DNA of 64,000 bases from Acidimicrobiia bacterium (GTDB lineage Bacteria > Actinomycetota > Acidimicrobiia > Acidimicrobiales > Bin134): the NCBI GenBank assembly GCA_022822905.1, contig JAJDYE010000032.1, positions 40,269-104,268 on the forward strand, written 5' to 3'. The first letter of the stretch is position 1, and the number at the start of each line of letters is the position of its first letter. This document shows positions 52,203 through 60,747 of this stretch, in pieces. The notes under the pieces were generated by a model. The model ran no database searches, was not told the origin of the DNA, and was given only the letters and a program-made list of their open reading frames with translations. The position numbers were made by a program, and so were the translations under genes.

Positions 52203-53870
52203 CTAGGAATACAGCTCGCGCTTGACCACCTTGCCGGCGGCGTTCCGGGGGAGAGGGTCGGGCCGAATCTCCCAAAGGGTGGGGATCTTGTAAGGGGCCA
52301 GCACTTCTTTGCACCATTCGGTTAGGTCGTTGGGATCCAATGAAACGTCGCCGGCGGGCACCACCACGGCCTTGACCTCTTGGCCCATCTCGGCGTGCTC
52401 CACGCCGAACACGGCTGACTCGGCCACCGACGGATGGGCGTCGAGGCGGTACTCGATCTCTATGGGGTAGATGTTCTCGGCGTTGCGAAGGATCATGTCC
52501 CGGGCTCGGGAGTTGATGTAGAGGTAGCCGTCGTCGTCGAAGCATCCGATGTCGCCGGTGTTGAGCCATCGGTCCTCATCAATGGTTGCCGCGGTGGCCT
52601 CGGGGTCGTTCCAGTACTCGAGCATGGTGTAGGCGCTGCGGCACCAGATGTCGCCCTCTTGCCCGGTGGGCAGCGGCTGGCCGTCGGGGCCGCGGATCTC
52701 GGTTTCGAAGCCGATGGCCACCTGGCCGCACGAGGTGGGCCGCTCCCGGTACTCGGCCCCGCCGATGCCGGCGATGACCGCCACCGACTCCGACGAGCCG
52801 TAGCCCATGCCCACCGCGGGGGCGGCGTTGGGAAAGGCCTGGCGCATCAGGTCTTGCACTGCCGGGCTGGCCGGCGCCCCGCCGAAGCCCACGTTGACCA
52901 CGCTGGAGGTGTCGAACTCTCCGAAGCGGGGGTGGTTCACCAGCCGCGAGCCGATGCTGCCCAGAGCGGCGAAGGCGGTGACGCCCTCATCTTGGATGAG
53001 CTGGAGCACCGCCTCGGGATCGAAGCGGCCCCGGCGGTACACGATCTTGCCCCCGGTGACCATGCCGATCAGCGTGGTGCCGTACAGCCCTGACACGTGG
53101 AACAGCGGCGAGGTGCCCAAGGTCACCGACTGGGCCGGGGGGCTAGGGGCCGCGCCGTCGTCGGCCGGGGGATTGGTACGCAGCTCGGTGAACACCCGCA
53201 CTGCTCCGTTCATCATGGTGGACTGCACGAAGCCGATCAGTCCCCGATGTGAGGCCACCGCCCCCTTGGGCCGCCCGGTAGTCCCGCTGGTGAACAGGAT
53301 CACCGCGGGGTCGTCCTCGGCCAAGGACACATCGATGTCGTCGAGGGATGCGATGGCGCCGGAGGCAAGAAAGTCGGCCCAGTCGTCCTCGATCACCAGG
53401 CACGGTGCATCGGTACTGCCTTTGCCCGACCGCTCCAAGCGGGGGCGGTCGGCGATCACCAGGGCGGGCTCGCTCAGTGCAGTGGCGTAGTCCACTTCAT
53501 CGGTTGTCCACCAGCCGTTGTAGGCCGAGACGACGGCGCCGATGCTGGTGGCGGCGAAGAACGACACCACCCACTCGGGGCAGTTGGCCGCGAAGATGGC
53601 CACCCGGTCGCCGTGGCCGATGCCCCGCTGCTGCAAGGCGGTGGCTGCGGCCGCCACTTGGGCGATCAAGTCGTTGAAGGTGTGGCGCTGATGCTCCAGA
53701 ACCAAGAACTCCCGGTCGCCGAAGTTGGCGGTGTTGGCCACCATTTCCCGCAGCGAGCGCATCCGGCAGGCGAAAACCGCCGCCGGCTGCCCCAGGACCT
53801 CCTCGGTGGTCAGCTCGAACAACCCCTCCGGTCCAGTCAGCTCTTGAATCACGTCGTCTCGAACACCCAC
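52203..53870 (-). CDS. AMP-dependent fatty-acyl-CoA synthetase/ligase
   Basis: A 555-residue ANL ligase: FTSGTTGRPKGA (about 194-205), GYGSSES (about 361-367), WLNTGDIG, RDMILRNAENIYPIEIE and the C-terminal AAGKVVKREL lysine motif. It activates a fatty or side-chain acid to its CoA ester. GTG start. Divergent from the thiolase/acyl-CoA dehydrogenase operon across 80 bp, so probably part of the same beta-oxidation function. Confidence 0.9.
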   Translation of the reverse strand: MGVRDDVIQELTGPEGLFELTTEEVLGQPAAVFACRMRSLREMVANTANFGDREFLVLEHQRHTFNDLIAQVAAAATALQQRGIGHGDRVAIFAANCPEWVVSFFAATSIGAVVSAYNGWWTTDEVDYATALSEPALVIADRPRLERSGKGSTDAPCLVIEDDWADFLASGAIASLDDIDVSLAEDDPAVILFTSGTTGRPKGAVASHRGLIGFVQSTMMNGAVRVFTELRTNPPADDGAAPSPPAQSVTLGTSPLFHVSGLYGTTLIGMVTGGKIVYRRGRFDPEAVLQLIQDEGVTAFAALGSIGSRLVNHPRFGEFDTSSVVNVGFGGAPASPAVQDLMRQAFPNAAPAVGMGYGSSESVAVIAGIGGAEYRERPTSCGQVAIGFETEIRGPDGQPLPTGQEGDIWCRSAYTMLEYWNDPEATAATIDEDRWLNTGDIGCFDDDGYLYINSRARDMILRNAENIYPIEIEYRLDAHPSVAESAVFGVEHAEMGQEVKAVVVPAGDVSLDPNDLTEWCKEVLAPYKIPTLWEIRPDPLPRNAAGKVVKRELYS

Positions 53871-53950
53871 GGCTCAAGACCCTAACCACTTGCTGGTGTT
53901 CGACCGACTTCGACGGGTTGAATAAGGGCCTGAGGCTCTATCGTGGGTCC

Positions 53951-55126
53951 ATGACCGAAGTCGTGATTGTTGAGGCCGTTCGCTCCCCGGTGGGCAAGCG
54001 AAACGGCGGTTTGTCTTCCGTCCATCCCACTTCTTTGCTAAGCCAGGTGCAGTCGGCCGCGGTTGAGCGATCGGGCATAGACCCCACCGCCATTGGCCAG
54101 GTGGTGGGTGGCTGCGTGGACCAGATCGGGGCCCAAGCCATGAATGTGACCCGCACCGCGTGGCTCACCGCCGGGTTGCCCGAGGAAACGGCGTGCAGCA
54201 CGGTGGACTCCCAGTGTGGCTCCTCGCAGCATGCGGTGAACTTGGCTTACAGCCTGGTGAAGTCGGGCGTGGAAGACGCAGTGCTGGCCTGCGGCGTAGA
54301 GAGCATGAGCATTGTGCCCATCGGGTCGAACGCGTCGGCCGACGGGGTGGGCCGACCGGTGACCCGCGACTACTTCGCCCACTACGAGTTAACCTCCCAG
54401 TTCGAGGGAGCCGAGCGGATGGCCGACAAGTGGGGCGTTACCCGAGAGGACTGCGATCGCTTCGGGCTGTCCTCCCAGCAGCGGGCCGCCCGGGCCTGGG
54501 ACGAGGGCCGATTTGAGACCCAGATCGTGCCCATTGAGGCCCCAGTGCTGGATGGGGACGGCAAGAAGACCGATGAAACAGCCACTGTGAGCGTGGACGA
54601 GGGCCTGCGGGAGACCACCCTGGAAGGTCTGGCCGGCCTCAAGCCAGTAGCCCGACCCGAGGGCGTCCACACCGCGGGGTCGTCGTCGCAGATCTCCGAC
54701 GGAGCCGGCGCAGTGCTCATGATGACCGCCGATCGGGCCGAGCAGCTCGGGCTCACCCCCAGGGCCCGGGTGGCCGAGACCTGCTTAGTGGGGTGCGATC
54801 CGGTGTTGATGCTGGAAGGGCCGATCCCGGCCACCCACCGACTGCTTGAGCGAAGCGGGCTTGCCATGGACGACATCGACGTGGTGGAGATCAACGAGGC
54901 ATTCGCCTCGGTGGTGTTGTGCTGGGCTGCCGAGCACGAGCCCGATATGGAGAGGGTGAACCCCAACGGCGGGGCCATCGCTTTGGGCCACCCGCTCGGA
55001 GGAACCGGCTCCATCCTGGTAACCAAGGCCCTGCACGAGCTGGAGCGCACCGACGGCCAGTGGGGGCTCATCACCATGTGCTGCGGAGGCGGCCTGGGCA
55101 CCGGAACTCTCATCGAAAGGCTCTGA
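53951..55126 (+). CDS. Thiolase (acetyl-CoA acyltransferase)
   Basis: A 391-residue degradative thiolase with all catalytic elements: C89 (DSQCGSSQ), NEAFAS near 318, histidine in GHPLGGTG near 347, and cysteine in CCGGGLGTG near 377. Cleaves 3-ketoacyl-CoA with CoA. It resembles actinobacterial FadA-type steroid thiolases, but this cannot be settled by reading. ATG 53951 chosen on family length. Followed by a ten-codon micro-ORF and an acyl-CoA dehydrogenase. Confidence 0.92.
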   Translation: MTEVVIVEAVRSPVGKRNGGLSSVHPTSLLSQVQSAAVERSGIDPTAIGQVVGGCVDQIGAQAMNVTRTAWLTAGLPEETACSTVDSQCGSSQHAVNLAYSLVKSGVEDAVLACGVESMSIVPIGSNASADGVGRPVTRDYFAHYELTSQFEGAERMADKWGVTREDCDRFGLSSQQRAARAWDEGRFETQIVPIEAPVLDGDGKKTDETATVSVDEGLRETTLEGLAGLKPVARPEGVHTAGSSSQISDGAGAVLMMTADRAEQLGLTPRARVAETCLVGCDPVLMLEGPIPATHRLLERSGLAMDDIDVVEINEAFASVVLCWAAEHEPDMERVNPNGGAIALGHPLGGTGSILVTKALHELERTDGQWGLITMCCGGGLGTGTLIERL

Positions 55127-55158
55127 TGCCCACCTTGCTGCCTTGCGGAAGAGGCTGA
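55126..55158 (+). other. Micro-ORF (10 codons) between thiolase and acyl-CoA dehydrogenase
   Basis: The ATG overlaps the thiolase stop by one base (TGATG) and encodes MPTLLPCGRG. Its first nine bases atgcccacc recur at the start of the next gene (55163), whose protein begins MPTDPG. Possible re-initiation relay or decayed duplicated start. Confidence 0.35.
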
Positions 55159-55162
55159 TCGA

Positions 55163-56314
55163 ATGCCCACCGACCCCGGCTTGGCCGACGAGTTGGTCGG
55201 CGCGATCCGAACCTGGGTGGATCGGGAGGTCATCCCCAACGCTTCTGATCTCGAGCACGCCGACGAGTTTCCCGAGGCGATGTTCGCCCAGATGTGCGAA
55301 TTCGGCCTGTTCGGGGCCACCATCGATGAGTCCTACGGCGGCTTGGGACTGGACGCCACCACCTATGCCCGGATCATCGAGGAGCTCTCCCGGGGATGGA
55401 TGTCGCTGGCTGGCATCCTCAACACCCACAAGATCGCGGCCACCATGATCGGGCGCTACGGCACCGACGAGCAGCGGGATCGTTTCTTGCCCCGCATGTG
55501 CGATGGATCGGTGCGATCGGCATTCTCGCTGTCGGAACCCGACGCGGGCAGCGACACCCGCAACATCCGCTGTCGGGCGGTGCCCGACGGCGAAGAGTGG
55601 ATCATCAACGGCACCAAAATGTGGGTGACCAACGGCATGCGAGCCCAGATGGTGATGCTTTTGGCCCGAACCCCCGACGAGCGCATCACCTGCTTCATCG
55701 TGGAGAAAGAGCCGGGACCGAGCGCCGACGGCCTCACCGTGTCGCGCACCATCCCCAAGCTGGGATACAAGGGTGTAGAGACCGTGGAGATGGCCTACTC
55801 CGACTTCCGGGTTCCCGACGCCAACGTACTCGGCGGCCCCGACGGCGTGGGCCACGGGCTGGGCTATGCCTTGTCGGCCTTGGAGCTGGGACGGATCAAC
55901 ATCGCTGCTCGGGCGGTTGGGGTGGCGCAAGCCGCCCTGGAAGCGGCCATGAAGTACGCCCAGGAGCGGGAGACGTTCGGGCGACCCATCTACGACCACC
56001 AGGCCATCGGATTCAAGCTGGCCGAGATGGCCACCAAGCTCCACGCGGCCCGACTCATGACCTACGACGCCGCCCGCCGCTATGACTCTGGAGAGCGCAT
56101 CGACTTGGAAGCGGGAATGGCCAAGCTGTTCGCTTCCGAAGCCGCCTTTGAGATCGCCTCCGACGCGCTGCGCATCCACGGGGGAAACGGCTATACCGAG
56201 GAATATCCGGTGGAGCGCTACTTTCGCGACACACCTCTCATGATCATCGGTGAGGGAACCAGCGAAATCCAAAAGATGGTGATCGCCCGCCAGTTGCGCG
56301 ATCGGTATTCGTAG
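55163..56314 (+). CDS. Acyl-CoA dehydrogenase
   Basis: A 383-residue flavoprotein of the usual length. SAFSLSEPDAGSDTRNI (FAD-binding loop, about 117-133), AQERETFGRPIYDHQAI, and the C-terminal GGNGYTEEYPVERYFRD holding the catalytic glutamate region. It oxidises an acyl-CoA to the 2-enoyl-CoA, passing electrons to ETF. Operon with thiolase and a second acyl-CoA dehydrogenase. Confidence 0.92.
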   Translation: MPTDPGLADELVGAIRTWVDREVIPNASDLEHADEFPEAMFAQMCEFGLFGATIDESYGGLGLDATTYARIIEELSRGWMSLAGILNTHKIAATMIGRYGTDEQRDRFLPRMCDGSVRSAFSLSEPDAGSDTRNIRCRAVPDGEEWIINGTKMWVTNGMRAQMVMLLARTPDERITCFIVEKEPGPSADGLTVSRTIPKLGYKGVETVEMAYSDFRVPDANVLGGPDGVGHGLGYALSALELGRINIAARAVGVAQAALEAAMKYAQERETFGRPIYDHQAIGFKLAEMATKLHAARLMTYDAARRYDSGERIDLEAGMAKLFASEAAFEIASDALRIHGGNGYTEEYPVERYFRDTPLMIIGEGTSEIQKMVIARQLRDRYS

Positions 56315-56316
56315 AG

Positions 56317-56355
56317 ATGAATGCTTGCAGGCGGCTCTTCGATCGGTATTCCTGA
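56317..56355 (+). other. Micro-ORF (12 codons) between the two acyl-CoA dehydrogenase genes
   Basis: ATG two bases after the upstream stop encodes MNACRRLFDRYS. The bases cgatcggtattc encoding DRYS at the end of the upstream gene (56299-56310) recur at 56340-56351, giving the same last residues. Spacing 41 bp. Confidence 0.3.
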
Positions 56356-56366
56356 GAGGACAAGCG

Positions 56367-57590
56367 GTGGCCGAGATATCTGAGGATCAGCTTCGCCAGA
56401 AGGTGCGAGACCTCCTAGCCGACGTCGACCCCGCGGCGGCCACGCAATACGAGTTTCGGGGTGCTCAATTCGACCGGGGCCTCTCCCGGGTTGACTTTCC
56501 CGAAGGCAAAGGCGGGCTCGGCCTGTCGCCCAAGGCCCAGACCGTGGTGGACGAGGAGCTGCGCAAGGGCAGCCGGTATTGGCACGATCTGAACGTCAAC
56601 CCCATCGGCATTGGCATGGGTGCTCCCACCGTGTTGGCCCACGGCACCGAGGAGATGCACCACCGCCTGCTGCGGCCGCTCTACACCGGTGAGGAGATCT
56701 GGTGCCAGATGTTCAGCGAGCCGGGCGCGGGCTCCGATGTGGCTGGTTTGGCCTCCCGGGCCGAGCTCGACGGAGATGAATGGGTGGTGAATGGCCAAAA
56801 GGTGTGGACCTCGCTGGCCCATCGTTCCCGATGGGGGATGCTGGTGGCTCGCACCGACCCCGACGCTCCCAAACACCGGGGCCTCACTTATTTCGTGCTC
56901 GACATGACGCTACCGGGAGTGGAGGTTCGTCCTCTTTACCAGATCACCGGCGAGGCCGAATTCAACGAGATTTTCCTGAACGAGGTTCGCATTCCCGACT
57001 CCATGCGGCTGGGAGAGCGGGGCCAGGGGTGGAATGTGGCCATTACCACCCTTATGAACGAGAGAGTGGCGCTCGGCGGCGGGGTTCCCGAGCGGGGTAG
57101 CGGGCTCATCGGCATCTTGGTGTCGGCTTGGGAGCGCCTGAGGGACGAAGCCGATGGCCGGGATCCTGCCAGTCGCCAGGTGCTGCGGGATCGAGTGGTG
57201 CGATTGTGGACCGAGGCCGAGGTCTTGCGGTTGACCAACTGGCGTGCTCGCACCTTGTCGTCGGCGGGCACGCCCGGTCCGGAGGGATCGGTGGGCAAGG
57301 CAGTGTCGGCCGAGTTGAATCAGCGGATCTATGAGTGCCTGATCGACGTGATGGGGTCGGAAGCCATGCTGTTCCCGCAGGGCTATCCGATGTCAAGACC
57401 CGATCAGTCAGGTAGCGCTTCCTATCGCGATCCATCGCCAGTCAAGGGCTTCCTGCGATCGCGGGCCAACACCATCGAGGGGGGCACGTCGGAGGTGATG
57501 CGCAACATCCTGGGCGAGCGGGTGCTGGGCTTGCCCAAGGAACCCGGAGTGGACAAGAACACCCCGTGGAGCGAGATTCCCCGCAACTGA
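56367..57590 (+). CDS. Acyl-CoA dehydrogenase
   Basis: A 407-residue acyl-CoA dehydrogenase. QMFSEPGAGSDVAGLASRA is the flavin loop (about 113-131) and the C-terminal IEGGTSEVMRNILGERVLGLP closes the family. Related to actinobacterial FadE proteins that often act as alpha/beta heteromers; the adjacent dehydrogenase may be its partner (inference). GTG 56367 with GAGAGGA upstream preferred over an earlier TTG. Confidence 0.9.
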   Translation: MAEISEDQLRQKVRDLLADVDPAAATQYEFRGAQFDRGLSRVDFPEGKGGLGLSPKAQTVVDEELRKGSRYWHDLNVNPIGIGMGAPTVLAHGTEEMHHRLLRPLYTGEEIWCQMFSEPGAGSDVAGLASRAELDGDEWVVNGQKVWTSLAHRSRWGMLVARTDPDAPKHRGLTYFVLDMTLPGVEVRPLYQITGEAEFNEIFLNEVRIPDSMRLGERGQGWNVAITTLMNERVALGGGVPERGSGLIGILVSAWERLRDEADGRDPASRQVLRDRVVRLWTEAEVLRLTNWRARTLSSAGTPGPEGSVGKAVSAELNQRIYECLIDVMGSEAMLFPQGYPMSRPDQSGSASYRDPSPVKGFLRSRANTIEGGTSEVMRNILGERVLGLPKEPGVDKNTPWSEIPRN

Positions 57591-57656
57591 AAGCCGGTAG
57601 CTGAAAGCCAGCAAAAGAATGCCAGCAAAAGAATGCCATTTAAAGAATGAGAGTGC
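57587..57656. repeat. Five tandem 14 bp repeats between acyl-CoA dehydrogenase and NTF2-like genes
   Basis: Units of 14 bp: ctgaaagccggtag, ctgaaagccagcaa, aagaatgccagcaa, aagaatgccattta, aagaatgagagtgc. Adjacent units differ in a few positions, so divergence is graded along the array. It fills almost all of the intergenic gap and begins over the upstream stop codon. Confidence 0.9.
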
Positions 57657-57659
57657 CCG

Positions 57660-58031
57660 ATGGTTGAAGCCCAGCACATGCGCCAAGTGATGGAGCGGTA
57701 CGCCGCCGCCGTGAGTGCCGGTGACAAGGAGGCCATTGTGTCGTTCTATGCCCCCGACGGCTCGTGCCAAGTGCCGGTGGGCGGGCCGGTACACCAGGGC
57801 ATCGACGCCGTACGGGCCTTCTATGAGGGCAACGAGCTGGCCGAGACCCTGGTGTTGACCGGGCCGGTTCGGGTGGCGGGCAATGAGGCAGCGGTACCGA
57901 TGGTGGCCCAGGTCTGCTTCGATGGGGTGGACTACGAACTCGATGTGGTGGATGTGGCCGTGTTCAACGACGACGGCCTGCTGGCCTCGCTGCGGGCGTA
58001 CTACTCGCTCGACGATCTGCGTGCTGTTTGA
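57660..58031 (+). CDS. NTF2/SnoaL-fold protein, ketosteroid-isomerase-like
   Basis: A 123-residue cone-fold protein: MRQVMERYAAAVSAGDKEAIVSFYAPDG at the start, VVDVAVFNDDGLLASLRAYYSLDDL at the end, as in steroid delta-isomerase-like proteins. Could isomerise a ketosteroid-like or polyketide substrate or be a binding protein. Its context of thiolase and FadE-type genes is compatible with steroid degradation but does not prove it. Confidence 0.75.
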   Translation: MVEAQHMRQVMERYAAAVSAGDKEAIVSFYAPDGSCQVPVGGPVHQGIDAVRAFYEGNELAETLVLTGPVRVAGNEAAVPMVAQVCFDGVDYELDVVDVAVFNDDGLLASLRAYYSLDDLRAV

Positions 58032-58743
58032 CCAGTTGAAGAAATGGCGGCGGTGGCTGCTGTGGCTGGCTGCGCTCGGGCTGCTGCTGGGTTGGAGTCT
58101 CACATGGGCGCTGGATGCACCGCAGCGGCCGGTGCTGGCTGAGCGCGAGCAGATCCGATCCGCCGCGGTTCACATCAAAGGCACGGCCTGCGGCCAGTTC
58201 AGTGAAGGAAGCGGGTTTGTCGCCGAAACCGGCTTGGTGCTCACCAACGCCCATGTGGTTGCCGGGGTTGAGGAGATCACTGTGACCGGGCCTGACGGCG
58301 AGGCAGTAGTCGGAGAGCTGGTGGGATTCGACGCTGGCCGGGACATTGCCGCGATCTCCGTGTCGGGTCTGGATGTCTCACCGATTGTGCTGGCGCCGAT
58401 GGTTGCCGCTGAGGCCGATGTGGGTGATGCCGCCACCGTTGATCGCGACGATGGCTTGGAGTTCGTTCCCTTCACGGTAAAACGCAGGATCTGGGCCAAG
58501 GGACGCGACTTCTACGGGCAAGAAGCAGAGAACCGCCGAGTACTCGAAGTTCGCTCTTTGTTGGCTGCGGGAGATTCGGGGGCCGCGCTGGTGAACGTGG
58601 ACGGCCAGGTGTGGGGAATGGTGTTCGCCGTCGCCCGGGGAGAGCGCGACCAGGGCTACGCCCTCGATGTGGTTGAGATCGCCGGGTTCCTAGCCCAGAT
58701 CAACCGAGAGCCACTCCCGACCCCGCCCTGTCGGACTCTCTAG
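58021..58743 (+). CDS. Membrane-tethered trypsin-like serine protease
   Basis: A 240-residue protein: one N-terminal membrane helix (about 11-31), then an S1 protease domain with complete triad H78 (TNAHVV), D108 (GRDIAAI) and S186 (AAGDSGAAL). No PDZ domain, unlike HtrA/DegP; closer to MarP-like extracellular proteases. Probably cleaves envelope proteins. GTG 58021 overlaps the upstream gene by 11 bases; TTG 58036 is an alternative. Confidence 0.85.
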   Translation: MLFDQLKKWRRWLLWLAALGLLLGWSLTWALDAPQRPVLAEREQIRSAAVHIKGTACGQFSEGSGFVAETGLVLTNAHVVAGVEEITVTGPDGEAVVGELVGFDAGRDIAAISVSGLDVSPIVLAPMVAAEADVGDAATVDRDDGLEFVPFTVKRRIWAKGRDFYGQEAENRRVLEVRSLLAAGDSGAALVNVDGQVWGMVFAVARGERDQGYALDVVEIAGFLAQINREPLPTPPCRTL

Positions 58744-58771
58744 GGACGACCCCAGGGGCTAGTCTCATTCG

Positions 58772-59401
58772 ATGCCTGTGGACTTGGACGAGCTTCTGTC
58801 ACCAATGCACACCGCAGTGGTCACTATGGAATGCCAGCGGGGAGTGATCGGCGATATGGCCTCCATGGGGGGCTTGCGGGATGTGATGCTCGACCGGGGC
58901 GCCATCGACGCCGGGGCCCGATTGTGCGCCGGGGCCCGAGCCGCCGAGGTGCCGGTGGTGCACTGCCTGGCCCATTTCCGGGAAGATCGAGCGGGGAGCG
59001 TGGCCAACTGCCGGATGCTGGCCGCTTCGGCCAAGATGAGCGAGCAGACCGGCGGACTTTTGATCGGGTCGGAGTCGGCCCAAGTCATCCAGGAGTTCGA
59101 CCCGCAACCATCCGACATCGAGATCGCCCGCTGGCACGGGATGTCGCCGTTCATGGGGACCTCGCTCGACCAAACCCTGCGCAATCTCGGGGTCACCACG
59201 GTGGTGGCCGCCGGGGTGTCACTCAACGTAGGGGTGATGGGCCTCGTGATCAACGCCGTTGACCTTGGCTATCAGGTGGTGCTGGCCGGCGATGCGGTAG
59301 CCGGCATCCCCGCCGACTACGGCGACGCGGTGATGGACAACACCATGGCCTTTCTCACCACCATGGTCACCGTGGACGACATTGTGGCCCGATGGGCATG
59401 A
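58772..59401 (+). CDS. Isochorismatase-fold protein with substituted catalytic triad
   Basis: A 209-residue isochorismatase-like hydrolase fold: AVVTMECQRGVIGD near the start, GTSLDQTLRNLGVTTVVAAGV and LVINAVDLGYQVVLAGDAVAG. At the three catalytic positions it has E20 for the usual Asp, R120 for Lys and G154 for the nucleophilic Cys (GVSLNVGV against the usual GVxTDVCV). So it is unlikely to be a normal cysteine hydrolase. Coupled by ATGA to the next gene. Confidence 0.82.
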   Translation: MPVDLDELLSPMHTAVVTMECQRGVIGDMASMGGLRDVMLDRGAIDAGARLCAGARAAEVPVVHCLAHFREDRAGSVANCRMLAASAKMSEQTGGLLIGSESAQVIQEFDPQPSDIEIARWHGMSPFMGTSLDQTLRNLGVTTVVAAGVSLNVGVMGLVINAVDLGYQVVLAGDAVAGIPADYGDAVMDNTMAFLTTMVTVDDIVARWA

Positions 59402-59931
59402 CCGAAATCTCAACCACAGCGACAAGAGCTGATGACGCTGGGGCCGCCGATAATCCGGCGGCCGCTGTGAATGATGGGGCCGCCGATAATCCGGCGGCCA
59501 ATAAAGCCGTGGTGGAGCGGTTGGTGCGCGACATCGTGAACGGCGGGCAAGTGGACCTGCTCGACGAAGTGCTGGCCGCTGACTTCGTAGCCCACGGAGT
59601 GGGACCGGGGCCTGCGGGTCCTGATGGGATGCGCCGTCTGATTGCTACATGGCGCACGGCATTTCCCGATTGGCAAGACCACATTGACGAGATCGTGGCT
59701 GAAGGCGACTTGGTGGTGCTCAAGATCACAGCCCAAGGCACCCACAACGGTCCTCTGCTGGGAATCGAACCCACTGGCGAAGCAGTCCAGTGGGGCATGA
59801 TCGAAATGGTGCGCCTGGCCGATGGCAAGATCACCGAGCAATGGGGCTACTCCGACTTTGCCGATGTGGTTCGACACCTCCGTAAAGTGGCGGCGTCGCA
59901 GTCCGAACAGCAATCTGAACTGGAGGCTTGA
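59398..59931 (+). CDS. SnoaL-like ester cyclase/NTF2-fold protein with N-terminal repeat
   Basis: A 177-residue protein. Residues 15-37 hold two 12-residue repeats (GAADNPAA); the SnoaL-like domain follows (VERLVRDIVNGG, FVAHGVGPGPAGPDGM, FPDWQDHIDEIVAEGD, GIEPTGEAVQW), as in predicted ester cyclases. Function unknown. ATG 59398 overlaps the previous stop; ATG 59392 is possible. Confidence 0.78.
   Translation: MTEISTTATRADDAGAADNPAAAVNDGAADNPAANKAVVERLVRDIVNGGQVDLLDEVLAADFVAHGVGPGPAGPDGMRRLIATWRTAFPDWQDHIDEIVAEGDLVVLKITAQGTHNGPLLGIEPTGEAVQWGMIEMVRLADGKITEQWGYSDFADVVRHLRKVAASQSEQQSELEA
59428..59499. repeat. 36 bp tandem duplication inside the ester-cyclase-like gene
   Basis: Two consecutive in-frame 36 bp units (59428-59463 and 59464-59499). 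They share an identical 24 bp stretch starting ggggccgccgataatc and also contain an internal inverted repeat ggccgccg/cggcggcc with a six-base loop. Confidence 0.92.
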
Positions 59932-59933
59932 CA

Positions 59934-60722
59934 ATGTCCGATACCTCACCCGTCCCCGACTACGCCCAGCTCATGCGGCTCGACGGCAAAGGCTTCATCG
60001 TGCTTGGCGCCGGGCAGGGCATGGGTCGCCAGTCATCCCATGCGCTGGCCCAGATGGGGGCCACGGTGTTCTGCGTAGACCTCGAGCAGGATCGGGCCGA
60101 CCAAGTGGCCAACGAGGTGAACGGCATCGCCAGGGTGGCCGACATCACCAAGCGCGACGACGTACAGGGCTTGGTGGACGAAGCCGGGCAGGCCATGGGA
60201 TCGATTGACGGAATCGTGGACATCGTGGGGGTTTCCGGATGGTCCGGGGTGCTGGACATCGATGATGCCGAATGGGACTGGCAATTCGACATGGTGCTGC
60301 GCCACGCCTATCTCATCTCTCAGATCGCCGGTCGGGCCATGAAGGAGACCGGCGGCGGCACGATGGTGTTCATCGCCTCGGTGAGCGGGCTGACTGCGGC
60401 CCCCAACCACGCCCACTATGGGGCGGCCAAGGCCGGGTTGATGGCGTGGATGCAGTCGGTGTCCATCGAGCTGGCCCCCTATGGGATCCGGGCCAACTGC
60501 GTGGCCCCCGGAACGATCCTGACCCCCCGCATGGAGGCGTTATTCGACGAGGAGCGAAAGGCGATCAATAACGCCGCAGTGCCGATGGGGCACATGGGGG
60601 TGCCGTCGGACATCGCGGGGGCAGTGCTCTTCCTCTCGGCGCCCATCTCCGGTTTCATTTCCGGTCGCACCTTGGTGGTCGACGGAGGCGTAGATGCCGA
60701 CTTCCCTTACGACCCCATGTAG
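59934..60722 (+). CDS. Short-chain dehydrogenase/reductase
   Basis: A 262-residue SDR with cofactor motif LGAGQGMG (about 23-30), CVDLEQD giving an acidic residue that favours NAD(H), catalytic serine in FIASVSG and HYGAAKAG (Tyr/Lys). Ends VVDGGVDADFPYDPM. Oxidises an alcohol or reduces a ketone; substrate unknown. GGAGG seven bases before ATG 59934. Confidence 0.88.
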   Translation: MSDTSPVPDYAQLMRLDGKGFIVLGAGQGMGRQSSHALAQMGATVFCVDLEQDRADQVANEVNGIARVADITKRDDVQGLVDEAGQAMGSIDGIVDIVGVSGWSGVLDIDDAEWDWQFDMVLRHAYLISQIAGRAMKETGGGTMVFIASVSGLTAAPNHAHYGAAKAGLMAWMQSVSIELAPYGIRANCVAPGTILTPRMEALFDEERKAINNAAVPMGHMGVPSDIAGAVLFLSAPISGFISGRTLVVDGGVDADFPYDPM

Positions 60723-60730
60723 ATACGAGA

Positions 60731-60747
60731 TAGATACACTGTGTCTA
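60731..60747. promoter_or_regulatory. Imperfect palindrome before the universal stress protein gene
   Basis: TAGATACACTGTGTCTA is symmetrical except for one mismatched pair around the central base, and lies immediately upstream of ATG 60747. It could be a repressor operator. Low confidence because it is short. Confidence 0.3.
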
